The notes beneath the pieces are model-generated. The model saw only the letters and a program-made list of their open reading frames with translations. It was not told the DNA's origin and made no database searches. Below are positions 9,452-18,132 of a DNA stretch of 33,054 nt, piece by piece; the first letter of the stretch is position 1, and every line of letters begins with the position of its first letter. Source of the DNA: Candidatus Hodarchaeota archaeon (GTDB lineage: Archaea > Asgardarchaeota > Heimdallarchaeia > Hodarchaeales > Hodarchaeaceae); contig JAEOSR010000130.1 in the NCBI GenBank assembly GCA_016840285.1, positions 1 to 33,054 on the forward strand. Direction: 5' to 3'. Position numbers and translations under genes: made by a program.

Positions 9452-9970
9452 TTAAATCTCCTTTAAAAAAGTCATATAATCAAGATCAATTGTCTCTTCT
9501 CCAATGATCTTCAAAGCAATCATGAACTGACCAGAATGGTATGTCAAATGGTTAAGAAAAGGAAAAAAGAAATCACTACCTAAGTATATTTCTTTATCAT
9601 TAAAAATTACAGTTTTTTCGATATTATCTGCTAATAATTTTTTGAATTCGATATATTGCCTTACTAATCGATCTAGTAGATGTTCTTTCGCGAGAGAACG
9701 GTAATTCTGGATTATATCGTGTTCATCCCATGCTAAAGACTTGATAATATGACTTGCAAACTCCAATCCAATCATACAATGTTCAATTATGGATCTTAAA
9801 GATGGTGCAGGACATTCAGTATCGTTAACGAATTTTGACCCAATATCTTGGTTGAATTTCTCGTCAGTAATTTTTGAAAGATTTTGACAAAGCTTTTTAC
9901 TTATCCATACCGAGTATTCAGCAATCTGTTTAATAAATTTGGAATGATTCTTCTCCACGTGCATCTCCAA
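9452..9970 (-). CDS. DinB-like putative metal-dependent four-helix protein
   Basis: A small all-helical protein with the spaced histidines of the DinB/YfiT metal-binding superfamily: one in IIEHCMIGLEF and a pair in NHLTYHSGQFMIAL near the C-terminus (H68, H145 and H149 when counted from the upstream GTG). The HLTYHSGQ block at the last long helix is the best diagnostic. Members transfer thiols or act on small adducts, but many have no known role. Start choice: the upstream GTG (9980-9982) lies inside an AGGTGA ribosome binding site (9980-9985), and the TTG at 9968-9970 is 8 bases after that site, so TTG is preferred. ATG at 9962-9964 is a third option. Neighbours on the same strand are the Gfo/Idh/MocA gene upstream and the DUF362 gene downstream, with gaps of about 100-150 bases. 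Confidence 0.75.
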   Translation of the reverse strand: MEMHVEKNHSKFIKQIAEYSVWISKKLCQNLSKITDEKFNQDIGSKFVNDTECPAPSLRSIIEHCMIGLEFASHIIKSLAWDEHDIIQNYRSLAKEHLLDRLVRQYIEFKKLLADNIEKTVIFNDKEIYLGSDFFFPFLNHLTYHSGQFMIALKIIGEETIDLDYMTFLKEI

Positions 9971-10071
9971 CTTTTTTATCACCTAAAAGTACAAATTATT
10001 AAGCTCATCCCTTAATATCGATCTCCCAGAAATTGGGAAAATACAGAGTATCTTTAAGAAATTGTGTTACT

Positions 10072-11064
10072 TCATCTTTCTTCTGGATATTTTAATCCCC
10101 ATTGGTTTCTTATTGTATCCATAGTTTTCATAATCTCTAAAGTCTCATCCAATGGTATTATATTGCTTTCAGTCATTCCAGTTTTTAAACAATTACCAGC
10201 CTCAATTGCTTCAAATTGAAAACCTGTGGATTCATAAGGAATCTCAATGATTTTTTTGTCTAGTTCATTCAAGTTTAGAAACATTTTCTTAGGTCGGCTG
10301 AAATTTGGAATGTACACGTATCCTTCGGTTCCAAATATGAAAGCATCATGAGGCATCACCAATGAGGTGGAGGACGTCATCATTGAAGTAGCACCATTTT
10401 TATACAAAAAAAAATAACTAGAAAAAACATCAACCCCCGTTTCTCCTAAAACTGCACTGCTTATTATTTTTTGTGGTGATTCTTTTAAAATCATGCTCGA
10501 AAATGATATTGGATAAACTCCTAAATCCAGTAAAGCTCCCCCAGCTAATTTTGGATTAAAAGCTCTGTGTTCATTTCCATAGGGCATTTTAACGCAAAAA
10601 TCACCCTTGAAATGACGAATCTTCCCTATTATTCTTTCATTGTGAATCATTTCTCTTAATTTTACAACACACGGTAGGAATCTTGTCCACATTCCTTCCA
10701 TCAGAAAAATTCCTTCCCTTTTTGCTTTAGTGATAAGTTGTTCAGCTTGAGATGCATTAATAGTAAAAGGTTTTTCACTTAAAACAGGTTTTCCGTAATT
10801 TAAACCTAGTAAGATATTTTCATAATGGAAATTATGAGTTGTGGCTACATATATTATATCCACATGAGAATCATCTACTAATTCCTCGTAGTTATTATAG
10901 TGTTTTTTAATACCAAATCTTTTTCCAAATGGTTCTGCTTTTCCAGATTTTGAAGCAACAGCTTCTAACTCAGCATCAGGAATATATTTTAACCCTTCTG
11001 CAAATGCATGTGCAATTGAACCACATCCTAAAACTCCCCTTCTAATCATACCTTTTTTGACCAT
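10072..11064 (-). CDS. Gfo/Idh/MocA family oxidoreductase
   Basis: A cytosolic NAD(P)-dependent sugar or diol dehydrogenase of the Gfo/Idh/MocA family. The N-terminal Rossmann domain has GVLGCGSIAHAF at about 10-21 and the family motif EKPFT (Glu97-Lys98-Pro99 from the start used here); the C-terminal alpha/beta domain has GGALLDLGVYPIS around 175-187, with the Asp and Tyr usual at the active site. It resembles dimeric dihydrodiol dehydrogenase/D-xylose dehydrogenase types, especially in FLMEGMWTRFLP. The substrate cannot be assigned. ATG at 11062-11064 is preferred because AGGTG (11071-11075) lies 6 bases upstream; the GTG at 11071-11073 is itself part of that ribosome binding site. It follows the acetyltransferase gene (40-50 bases) on the same strand, so they may form a transcription unit. 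Confidence 0.9.
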   Translation of the reverse strand: MVKKGMIRRGVLGCGSIAHAFAEGLKYIPDAELEAVASKSGKAEPFGKRFGIKKHYNNYEELVDDSHVDIIYVATTHNFHYENILLGLNYGKPVLSEKPFTINASQAEQLITKAKREGIFLMEGMWTRFLPCVVKLREMIHNERIIGKIRHFKGDFCVKMPYGNEHRAFNPKLAGGALLDLGVYPISFSSMILKESPQKIISSAVLGETGVDVFSSYFFLYKNGATSMMTSSTSLVMPHDAFIFGTEGYVYIPNFSRPKKMFLNLNELDKKIIEIPYESTGFQFEAIEAGNCLKTGMTESNIIPLDETLEIMKTMDTIRNQWGLKYPEER

Positions 11065-11113
11065 TTCAAACACCTAGAAATTATTAGACATTAAATTAAC
11101 AATCAAGATTATC

Positions 11114-11698
11114 CTAGATTTTTTTTATAATCTGACAGGGATTACCTGCTGCCACTACTTTGGGAGGAATATCTTTTGTGACCACAGAACCGGCACCAAT
11201 CGTACTATCTGCACCAATTGTTACTCCTGGTAGAATTATAGCACCTGAACCAATCCAAACCTGATCCCCTATTGATATCTCGTAAGCTAATTCAGACCCT
11301 GAGGTTCTCAATTCAGTATCGAGCGGGTGTGTGGCTGTAATTATTTGAACACTTGATCCTAGCTGAACTTTCTCTCCAATGTGTACCCGATTAGGATCTA
11401 AAATTGTACAATTAAAGTTCATATAAACGTCATCATCTAAATATATGTTATACCCATAATCACAATAGAATGGTGGCTCAATCCAGCAATTATTTCCCAA
11501 TTTACCCAAAAAATTGGTCAAGATTTTCGTTCGTATTTCAGGAAGTTCAGCTACAGAATAATCTTCTTCTGAGGTACCATTAAATTTTCTCAATACTTGT
11601 CTTGCTTTAAACCTATCTCTTATTAAGGAGCTCTCTCCAGGATTGTATAGTTCACCATTAAGCATTTTTTGCTTTTCTGTTTTTCCAGGGTTGACCAA
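11114..11698 (-). CDS. Maltose/galactoside O-acetyltransferase-like hexapeptide protein
   Basis: A left-handed beta-helix acetyltransferase of the maltose/galactoside acetyltransferase (Maa/LacA/NodL) group, expected to move acetyl from acetyl-CoA to a sugar hydroxyl. The N-terminal Maa-type helical segment (KQKMLNGELYNPGE at 9-22) precedes hexapeptide repeats from about 70 to 190. The catalytic His124 is in TATHPLD and a conserved Asn94 in VYMNFNC; VVAAGNPCQIIKKI closes the coil as usual. Length (194) fits the family. The start is TTG at 11696-11698 with GAGGT 7 bases upstream; the first in-frame ATG (residue 12) would cut into the Maa segment. It may protect non-metabolised sugars by acetylation, but the acceptor is unknown. 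It precedes the Gfo/Idh/MocA gene on the same strand. Confidence 0.9.
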   Translation of the reverse strand: MVNPGKTEKQKMLNGELYNPGESSLIRDRFKARQVLRKFNGTSEEDYSVAELPEIRTKILTNFLGKLGNNCWIEPPFYCDYGYNIYLDDDVYMNFNCTILDPNRVHIGEKVQLGSSVQIITATHPLDTELRTSGSELAYEISIGDQVWIGSGAIILPGVTIGADSTIGAGSVVTKDIPPKVVAAGNPCQIIKKI

Positions 11699-11876
11699 AT
11701 TACAGACCTCTGCACAAACTGCGCAATGATTTTAGCCCCTTAAAAATTTGATTAGATAAAGTATATCTTTTTCTCTATTCTAATATAATAAACACTTTAG
11801 AAAGGATTAATTTTATATATTAAGAAACCTGAGATATTTTGATAAAATTCAAAAAAATCCAATAATAACAAAATTG

Positions 11877-13013
11877 ATGAAGTTGAGTATTATTCAATTC
11901 AGGTTATGTATGCTGATATTTCTATTTATTTATCCAATTGGATCATTTGCGAATACTATCAACCAGATCAACACAAAAAATGTCACTCTTCCCACTTTAC
12001 ATAATATTAAACTTGACTTATCCATCAAGTATGATAAACATGCAAATCATGACCCCATTAGGATTAATGGTACAGTAGATTTCAGAACAACAGCAGAAGC
12101 AGAGAATTGGCGAGGAGATGGAAGTAGTGAAAATCCTTATATGATTGATGGACTTTCTATAAAAAAATCAGGGAGCTTAATATCAATCTACCACACTGAT
12201 TTGGTTTTTCGAATAAATAATTGTTTCTTAACTGGATTGCATCCATTTTCACTTGGTTGTGGAATCCTCCTCTCTAATGTCTCAAATGGATATATCACAA
12301 ATAATATTATAGAAAATATTGATGGAGTCGGAATTTTTATTGAAAAGTCGTTTAATAATATCATTATCGAGAATTCTATTCAGAGAAATAGTAGAGAAGG
12401 AATCTGGATTGGGGAATCTAACAGTATTGATGTTTTTGGAAATACAATTGTTGAAAACGGATTAGTGGGAATTGATTCTTATAAATCCAATTGTGTCAAT
12501 ATAACACTTAATCAAGTTCGCAGCAATAAGTGGTTTGGGATCAGACTACGGTACTCTAATAACAATCTACTATTTAGGATTTCTACTTTTAATAACACTG
12601 ATTATGGAATTTGTGTCGAAGGTTCAAATTATAACAATGTTACTTGGAATGTTTTCATTAAAAATAAACTGGATGGTAGCTCTCAAGCTTACGACGATGG
12701 TTTTAGTAACTCATTTGCTGAAAATTTTTGGAATGATTGGATCGGTCCAGATGAAAATGAGGATGGAATTGTTGATTCTCCATATGAAATTGATGGTCTT
12801 TCTAACAATCAAGACATTCTTCCCCATATTTCGATTCTGAAAACATTCTACATGATAAAGTCTTTCAATTCCATACATGATAAAAGTTATAGAAAGTCAA
12901 ATACAAATGTAGTCTTCGGGGTGTTTTTCTTAGTTATTATCCTTATTTTGCTTGGAATAGTTGTCAAAAACAAAAAAAGTAGAAAAGCAAGTCAAAGCAC
13001 ACTTTTGATGTAA
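11877..13013 (+). CDS. NosD-like right-handed beta-helix surface protein with C-terminal anchor
   Basis: A 378-residue exported protein. Residues 1-26 form a signal peptide (hydrophobic LCMLIFLFIYPIGSFA). After a linker, WRGDGSSENPYMIDGL (about 103-118) opens a right-handed beta-helix of NosD/CASH type, with repeated turns rich in Asn/Ile and ending in short Asn pairs (e.g. NNIIENIDGVGIFIE, NNIIIENSIQRNSREGIWI). The helix ends in NFWNDWIGPDENEDGIVD then SPYEIDGLSNNQDILP, an Asp-rich calcium-like loop common at the end of archaeal members. A transmembrane helix near 345-364 followed by KNKKSRK anchors it with the helix outside the cell. Such folds often bind or cleave polysaccharide, which would fit this locus, but no catalytic residues are recognised. 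Start: the in-frame TTG at 11874 directly precedes ATG 11877, which is preferred. Confidence 0.85.
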   Translation: MKLSIIQFRLCMLIFLFIYPIGSFANTINQINTKNVTLPTLHNIKLDLSIKYDKHANHDPIRINGTVDFRTTAEAENWRGDGSSENPYMIDGLSIKKSGSLISIYHTDLVFRINNCFLTGLHPFSLGCGILLSNVSNGYITNNIIENIDGVGIFIEKSFNNIIIENSIQRNSREGIWIGESNSIDVFGNTIVENGLVGIDSYKSNCVNITLNQVRSNKWFGIRLRYSNNNLLFRISTFNNTDYGICVEGSNYNNVTWNVFIKNKLDGSSQAYDDGFSNSFAENFWNDWIGPDENEDGIVDSPYEIDGLSNNQDILPHISILKTFYMIKSFNSIHDKSYRKSNTNVVFGVFFLVIILILLGIVVKNKKSRKASQSTLLM

Positions 13014-13014
13014 A

Positions 13015-13028
13015 TGTTTTTTTCTCTA
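13015..13028 (+). terminator. T-run terminator after the beta-helix gene
   Basis: A run of seven T starts 4 bases after the stop codon (13017-13023), followed by further T-rich sequence. It fits archaeal hairpin-free termination. The sequence is close to the relic GH94 region, so it also marks the boundary of that unit. Confidence 0.4.
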
Positions 13029-13128
13029 TTTTATTACTAAAGATAGTAAATATTCTGAAAAATAGGTTACTGACAGAAAAATGTTTAAATAATTAAGTAG
13101 TTGAGGGTGAAAAGCAATTTCGGTAGAA

Positions 13129-13236
13129 AAAATATATAATTGAATGTATATTAATATGGGTTCTACTAACCTTTCTCGTTCTGCATCATACTTTGAATCT
13201 TAGGTATCTAGAGGCATTGGTTGCAATTGCGTAATC
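13129..13236 (+). pseudogene. Decayed fragment of a GH94 phosphorylase gene
   Basis: Read in the frame of 13201, this stretch encodes KIYN*MYINMGSTN, then NLSRSASYFES*VSRGIG. It matches the GH94 cellobiose phosphorylase in this same window at residues 333-362 (NIWNPYQCMVTHN, then NLSRSASFFESGISRGIG). Two in-frame stops (TGA 13141, TAG 13201) and loss of frame after the last Gly show it is dead. Beyond 13216 the DNA still weakly follows the FRDANQD coding segment with small indels. Silent codon differences from the intact gene are many, so it is not a fresh copy of it. It lies just upstream of the GH130 gene, where an active phosphorylase would be expected in such loci. Nothing else of the gene is recognisable on either side. 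Confidence 0.65.
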
Positions 13237-13306
13237 TTATTCGCAGATATTTATATCAGAGATGAAATAGAGACCTAATCAACTATATTGATCGGAATAA
13301 TCAGTA

Positions 13307-14287
13307 ATGAAAGTCAAAATAATTGGTAAATCACAACCCAATATTCCATGGGAAGATAGACCTAGTGAAATTCCAGATGTAGTTTGGCGATCTAAATATA
13401 ATCCTATAATACAAAGAAATGCTCTTCCAACATCTAATAGCATATTTAATAGTGCTGTTGTATCATATAAGGATCACTTTTCCGGAGTCTTTAGAGTTGA
13501 TGATAAGTATAGAAGAATGAGATTGCACAAAGGATCAAGTACGGATGGTTACCATTGGAAAATAGAAGAGAAACCAATTAGTTTTATTTGCGAAGAACCA
13601 GAATTAACAAATTTTGTATATGGATATGATCCACGTGTGAGCTGGATCGAAGATAGGTTTTACGTTATATGGTGTAATTGGTATCATGGTCCAACTATCG
13701 GGGTTGCTTACACTTATGATTTTGAAGAGTTCTTTCAGATTGAAAATGCCTTTTTACCGTATAATCGAAATGGTGTTCTTTTTCCTAAGAAAATAGGTGA
13801 TAATTACGCTATATTAAGCAGGCCCAGTGATCAAGGTCATACGCAATTTGGGGATATATTCTATAGTGAAAGTCCAGATTTTATTTATTGGGGAAAACAC
13901 AGGCATGTAATGGCACCAACTTCTGGCTGGCAATCTACAAAAATAGGAGCTGGACCAACACCAATAGAAACAAATATTGGGTGGCTTATGATCTATCATG
14001 GCGTCATTACGTCATGTAATGGATTTCTCTATAGCATGGGAGCTGCTATTCTGGATTTAGAAAAGCCATGGAAAGTTAAATACCGAACTGGTCAATATAT
14101 CCTTTCTCCTCAGAAACTCTACGAGTGTGTTGGTGATGTCCCAAACGTTGTGTTTCCCTGTTCGACTTTAACTGATGTAACTACTGGAAGAATAGCCATT
14201 TATTATGGTGGAGCAGATACTACTGTCTGTTTAGCTTTTACTTATCTAGAGGAATTGATTGATTTCATTAAAATGAACTCAACATGA
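13307..14287 (+). CDS. GH130 beta-mannoside phosphorylase (subfamily 2-like)
   Basis: A cytosolic phosphorylase of family GH130, which splits beta-1,4-mannosidic bonds with phosphate to give mannose-1-phosphate. The five-bladed propeller is covered by [19 protein letters not shown] (45-63), [18 protein letters not shown] (105-122) with the likely proton donor Asp108, [18 protein letters not shown], and [26 protein letters not shown] and the phosphate-binding basic residues in SRPSD and YHG are the family marks. Length (326) and the opening PNIPWEDRP resemble subfamily 2 manno-oligosaccharide phosphorylases more than the longer subfamily 1 mannosylglucose phosphorylases; that call is from memory of the families. 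Mannosyl-GlcNAc activity is an alternative. ATG 13307 has no strong ribosome binding site. The epimerase gene converges from the right, 182 bases away. Confidence 0.9.
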   Translation: MKVKIIGKSQPNIPWEDRPSEIPDVVWRSKYNPIIQRNALPTSNSIFNSAVVSYKDHFSGVFRVDDKYRRMRLHKGSSTDGYHWKIEEKPISFICEEPELTNFVYGYDPRVSWIEDRFYVIWCNWYHGPTIGVAYTYDFEEFFQIENAFLPYNRNGVLFPKKIGDNYAILSRPSDQGHTQFGDIFYSESPDFIYWGKHRHVMAPTSGWQSTKIGAGPTPIETNIGWLMIYHGVITSCNGFLYSMGAAILDLEKPWKVKYRTGQYILSPQKLYECVGDVPNVVFPCSTLTDVTTGRIAIYYGGADTTVCLAFTYLEELIDFIKMNST

Positions 14288-14469
14288 GGAGAATACAGAT
14301 TTTGATCTCAGTTTAATCCTCCACTCTAGTTAATCACGCTTTCTTAATTAGTCCTTAGTTCTATGAGTAATTCCCATAAGAAGAAGAATAAAGTGTATAG
14401 AATTCATCTAGGGGATCTATTTTGAATTAGTGGATTTTGCTTCTTTCTCAAGGAGCTAGAGGATATCAT

Positions 14470-15657
14470 TCATTCTCTAATAGGTTTATTTCTCTCAATT
14501 ATTTCTAGACACATTCTACTATTGTGATAAGGACATTTCCAAGATCCTACGATATCATCTTCAGGATATTTATCAAAATCGTTTGAAACGCGCATATACC
14601 ATTCTCCGTTTTCATTACTATCAATGATATGCTTCTTTATAAATCCCCAAATGCTAATTGCATCATTTAAGAAAGTTTTATTACCTGTAAGTTGATAAGA
14701 ATTAAAAAAACCAATAACTGCTTCAGTTTGAACCCACCAAATTCGATCAGTATCTATATTACCTTCAAATGATTCATTAACAATAGAATTATCAATTAAA
14801 GAATTTGTTTGGATGTTTTTACTAACTTTTTTTGTAATTTCGATCAGATTTTGGTTCTCCAACCCAATTACATCTAGAGCTCTATTTATTAGCCACGTCG
14901 CTTCTATATCATGACCAAATGACTGTAAATTGACCAGAGTACTCCAATTAATATCAAAAAAAACCTTAAATGAGGTTGAATTTCTATCAAAAATAATCTT
15001 CTCAAAAAGCTTTAATATAAAGCAGATTTGGTCTTTTAGAGATTCATCCTTCCAAATTCTATACAAATTAGTATATGCTTCTAGAAGATGAAGATGTGTA
15101 TTCATTGTACGGCCAGCAATTACCCCAGATTCACTCAACATTTCATTTGGGACTGCATTCCATTGTACATCAAACTCTTCTAAATAACCTTTATCATCCT
15201 TCCCTTTAGATTCAATTAAATTAAATAATGAAACTGCAAGTGTTTTTACTTTATCATCCTTGGTCACTAAATAATATTCTGATAACGCATAAATTGCAAA
15301 AGCGATATTATACACATGTTTTCCATCATTCTTTACAATACCCTTAAAATTGGTTGACCAAAATAGACCGCCATATTTATTATCTATCAAATTATTTACC
15401 AGAAATTTATATGATTGGTGAGCATATTCTAAATATTCTTCAATTTTTAACGCCAGATAAGCAGAGGAGAAGGTCCATAATATTCTTGAGTTTAAAATGG
15501 AGCCTTTCTCAGCTCTTTTAACAATGTTTAGTTTTCCATCAACTTTTCCGAAAAATCCACCATATCTCCTGTCAATTAACTTCATCCAAAACGGAAGGAT
15601 GTGATTTTTTAATTCAAATAGCATCTCATTCGCTAGTTCAGTCATTTTCTCAAACAT
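14470..15657 (-). CDS. Cellobiose/mannobiose 2-epimerase (AGE family)
   Basis: A 395-residue (alpha/alpha)6-barrel enzyme of the N-acylglucosamine/cellobiose 2-epimerase family. It would invert C2 of the reducing-end sugar in beta-1,4 disaccharides: mannobiose to mannosylglucose, or cellobiose to glucosylmannose. Motifs specific to the cellobiose epimerase group are SRILWTFSSAY (57-67), MNTHLHLLEAYTNL (185-198), SFGHDIEATWL (246-256), WWVQTEAVIGFFN (307-319) and WKCPYHNSRMCLEII (373-387). The catalytic histidines are His188, His249 and His378. No signal peptide. It is divergent from the binding protein, sharing a 290-base region with two copies of the operator, and convergent with GH130, its functional partner in bacterial mannan pathways. 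Which disaccharide is preferred cannot be told from motifs. Confidence 0.92.
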   Translation of the reverse strand: MFEKMTELANEMLFELKNHILPFWMKLIDRRYGGFFGKVDGKLNIVKRAEKGSILNSRILWTFSSAYLALKIEEYLEYAHQSYKFLVNNLIDNKYGGLFWSTNFKGIVKNDGKHVYNIAFAIYALSEYYLVTKDDKVKTLAVSLFNLIESKGKDDKGYLEEFDVQWNAVPNEMLSESGVIAGRTMNTHLHLLEAYTNLYRIWKDESLKDQICFILKLFEKIIFDRNSTSFKVFFDINWSTLVNLQSFGHDIEATWLINRALDVIGLENQNLIEITKKVSKNIQTNSLIDNSIVNESFEGNIDTDRIWWVQTEAVIGFFNSYQLTGNKTFLNDAISIWGFIKKHIIDSNENGEWYMRVSNDFDKYPEDDIVGSWKCPYHNSRMCLEIIERNKPIRE

Positions 15658-15726
15658 ACATCCTTATTATTATCAGAGTTGAAATTTATACAACTTTCAA
15701 ATTTTTAATTGTATTTAATTGTACAA

Positions 15727-15737
15727 TACTTTAAGTA
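15727..15737 (+). promoter_or_regulatory. Putative TrmB-type operator, copy 1
   Basis: The 11-base core TACT-TTA-AGTA is followed by ATAAAA, fitting the consensus YACTNNNAGTARTAWAA. It lies in the divergent region between the epimerase and the binding protein, 39 bases before a second copy. The core matches the TACT-N3-AGTA operator described for Thermococcus TrmB. Confidence 0.6.
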
Positions 15738-15765
15738 ATAAAATACTTTTGCAAAAACCTTATAT

Positions 15766-15776
15766 CACTTAAAGTA
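15766..15776 (+). promoter_or_regulatory. Putative TrmB-type operator, copy 2
   Basis: Core CACT-TAA-AGTA followed by GTAAAT. It is nearer to the binding-protein gene than copy 1, about 170 bases before its start. The AT-rich CATATATTT about 30 bases further on is a candidate TATA box, which would place the operator upstream of the promoter, a position typical of activation in archaea. Confidence 0.6.
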
Positions 15777-15947
15777 GTAAATACCTTCTGTAAAAAGGCT
15801 CATTCATATATTTGTGCAATACATTTTTAAGATAAACGCAAGTAATTGGTCGGTTTAGTTTTCTAGAACAGCCTCATTTTAAGTGTACCTTAATATCAAT
15901 GAGAGGTTGTTAGAGAAAATTGAATTAAGTATTAAGGTGAAAATCGA

Positions 15948-17960
15948 TTGAAAAGAAATAAAATTATGTTATTAGCTTGTGTTATATTAATACAACTGCT
16001 AATAGTAAATTTTGGAAGTGTCGCAGGTGCTGACGTAGATGTTGCCAGAGCTGACACCGTACATATGTGTGGTTACTGGCAAAATGGATTGAGTACCATG
16101 AATCCATTATCATCCCCTAATGTAGCATCTGGTACATATTTCATGTATATGCCACTCTTTGAGTCTAACGCGCAAGTCTATGAAGATTACACAGACGCAG
16201 AGAACTTAATCGGTTTAGTTGGAGAATCAGTTGCATGGAGCTCTGATGGATCAAAAATCAATATTGTATTGAGAGAAGAAGCTGAATGGTCTGATGGAGA
16301 AGCTCTTGATGCTGATGATGTAGTTTGGACTTTAAACGCCTACAATGAATATCGCTTCGCTGATAGTGTAGCTCCACATGTGGATTCTATCGCTAAAGGT
16401 GCTACTGCCCAGGATGTAGTAATTACTCTAAATTCTGGATTTGAATATTCAGCTGAGGCTTGGGAAGTTCTATTAATCGGAGCTAATCCAATTTTACCTC
16501 AACACGTATTCTCAAAGTTTACTGATCCTGGAAGCTATTCAAACAACTGGTTCTTCGCTGAGGGATTCAAAGACGAGTGGAAAGTCACTAGCGGCCCGTA
16601 CCAACCACACGCTTCTACAGATACTGGAAGTATCCATGTGTATAAGAGAGTAGATAGTTGGTGGATGGATGGAATAGAGGAAACCAAACATGGTATTGTT
16701 TGGGATCTGCCTGAACCAATGTATATAGCCTCAAATCATTTCCCTGATAATTTTGCTCAAAGCGCCGCACTAACAGCTGGAGAAATTGATCTATTCGGTG
16801 GTTACCAAGAGAATGTAAAACGATTAATTGATGATAACGATACCAGTTTCCACACTTGGGTTGAAGGAGGTGGAACTGGAGAGAATGAATATTATCCATT
16901 AATCAGCGCGATGAATGAGATTGCATTCAATCATGAAGCAGGTTACCCATTAGATCAAGTATGGTTACGCAAAGGCTTAGCTGCAGCAATTAATTATGAT
17001 GATATTTCTGGTGCTGCTTCAGGTTATCTTAAGCAAGGTTCCCCAGTTTGGTTAGATGATGACCAACCATCACAAGCAAAGTATTACGACGAGACAATAA
17101 GGAAAAAATGGGATTTTACTCCCTCAATCACGAAAGCAGAGGAAATTTTAGCCGAAGGGGCTTTCAAGCATACTGACGGAAAATGGTACACCTTAGATGC
17201 TCCTGAAGGTGAAACATGGGCGTATGATAATACAACTATTGATGCAGGTGATGATGAATTAGCTGGTGTAACTGGAATCAATCTTGAACTCGGTGGTTGG
17301 CGCCTTTACTGCGTCAATGGCTGGAGCGATCACATGGCTGCAATGCATTTAATTGGTAGTGACTGGCAAGATTTAGGAATACCCGTCTATGTCGGTTATG
17401 AAGAATATGGAGATTTCATAACAAAAAGGGACACCCGTGATTTTCAAATGTACTATAGCAGTATGGGAAATGCCTTAATAAATACCCCACTAAATGTTAT
17501 GCAATACTTTACCTCAGATCAACCCACTCGTAATGTAACTCAATGGTACAACCCTGAATTTGCAGCAGCCCTTACAGATTTCTCAACAGCGACATCGGAT
17601 ACAGATTTGGAAGCTGCCATGGATACTATGCAAGACGTACTAGGTGAAGTTATGCCCGCTATTCCAGTTGCGGTAAATGGTTACTGGATGACTTATAATG
17701 AACAATTCTGGGAAGGCTGGCCAAACGCTCGTGGAGACGTCAAAGGAAAGTTCACAGATACTGGTGAATACGCTGCAAGATCCGATTATGTACCTCCAAC
17801 GACTCACTGGACTACTAATGCCTATGGGCATCATTTACTCATAATAAACAATTTAGTCAAAGGTGAAGGTGCAGGTGCAGCTCCTTGGGATTTCACTGCT
17901 GTCATTATATCTATTGTTAGCATTGGTGTTGCTGCAGCTATCCTACGGAAGAGAAGATAG
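15948..17960 (+). CDS. ABC transporter solute-binding protein, Opp/Dpp type (family 5)
   Basis: The extracellular sugar- or peptide-capture subunit of an Opp/Dpp-type importer (SBP family 5). An N-terminal signal segment (about 5-28) precedes the two-lobed domain. Family signatures include STMNPLSS near 43-50, LVGESVAWSSDGSKI, WSDGEALDADDVVWTLNAY around 115-133 and WLRKGLAAAINYDDI near 343-357. The C-terminus ends GAGAAPWDFTAV, then a transmembrane helix (about 647-666) and RKRR, so the protein is anchored at its C-terminus as in many archaea. The start is TTG at 15948-15950 with AAGGTGA 7 bases upstream. In thermophiles, relatives of this family bind cellobiose, mannobiose and other beta-oligosaccharides; the surrounding hydrolases and the shared operator make such a ligand likely. 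Peptides remain possible. It converges with the ABC operon, 172 bases away, rather than being part of it. Confidence 0.9.
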   Translation: MKRNKIMLLACVILIQLLIVNFGSVAGADVDVARADTVHMCGYWQNGLSTMNPLSSPNVASGTYFMYMPLFESNAQVYEDYTDAENLIGLVGESVAWSSDGSKINIVLREEAEWSDGEALDADDVVWTLNAYNEYRFADSVAPHVDSIAKGATAQDVVITLNSGFEYSAEAWEVLLIGANPILPQHVFSKFTDPGSYSNNWFFAEGFKDEWKVTSGPYQPHASTDTGSIHVYKRVDSWWMDGIEETKHGIVWDLPEPMYIASNHFPDNFAQSAALTAGEIDLFGGYQENVKRLIDDNDTSFHTWVEGGGTGENEYYPLISAMNEIAFNHEAGYPLDQVWLRKGLAAAINYDDISGAASGYLKQGSPVWLDDDQPSQAKYYDETIRKKWDFTPSITKAEEILAEGAFKHTDGKWYTLDAPEGETWAYDNTTIDAGDDELAGVTGINLELGGWRLYCVNGWSDHMAAMHLIGSDWQDLGIPVYVGYEEYGDFITKRDTRDFQMYYSSMGNALINTPLNVMQYFTSDQPTRNVTQWYNPEFAAALTDFSTATSDTDLEAAMDTMQDVLGEVMPAIPVAVNGYWMTYNEQFWEGWPNARGDVKGKFTDTGEYAARSDYVPPTTHWTTNAYGHHLLIINNLVKGEGAGAAPWDFTAVIISIVSIGVAAAILRKRR

Positions 17961-17983
17961 AATAGAAGAGCTAGTGATCCTAT

Positions 17984-18028
17984 AGAATTTCTCTTCTTTT
18001 CCCTTTTTTCCATCTTTTCTTTTATTTT
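17984..18028 (+). terminator. T-rich terminator after the binding-protein gene
   Basis: A pyrimidine-rich stretch with repeated T runs (ATTTCTCTTCTTTTCCC, then TTTTTTCC and further T blocks) begins about 25 bases after the stop codon. This is the usual look of archaeal terminators and would separate transcription from the convergent ABC operon. Confidence 0.5.
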
Positions 18029-18132
18029 AAAAAGAAGTAACTCTAATATAACCAATTATCAAAATATGGTTTAGAGATATGTTTAATATTATGATTTAAC
18101 GGAATGAAAAACTATTTGTAATCTCAATTTAA

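Noticed and set aside
13035..13048. TACTA-AAGA-TAGTA, a candidate sixth operator upstream of GH130
   Set aside because: The spacer between TACT and AGTA is six bases instead of three and the right flank differs; it also sits before a dead gene fragment. Kept only as a possible relic.
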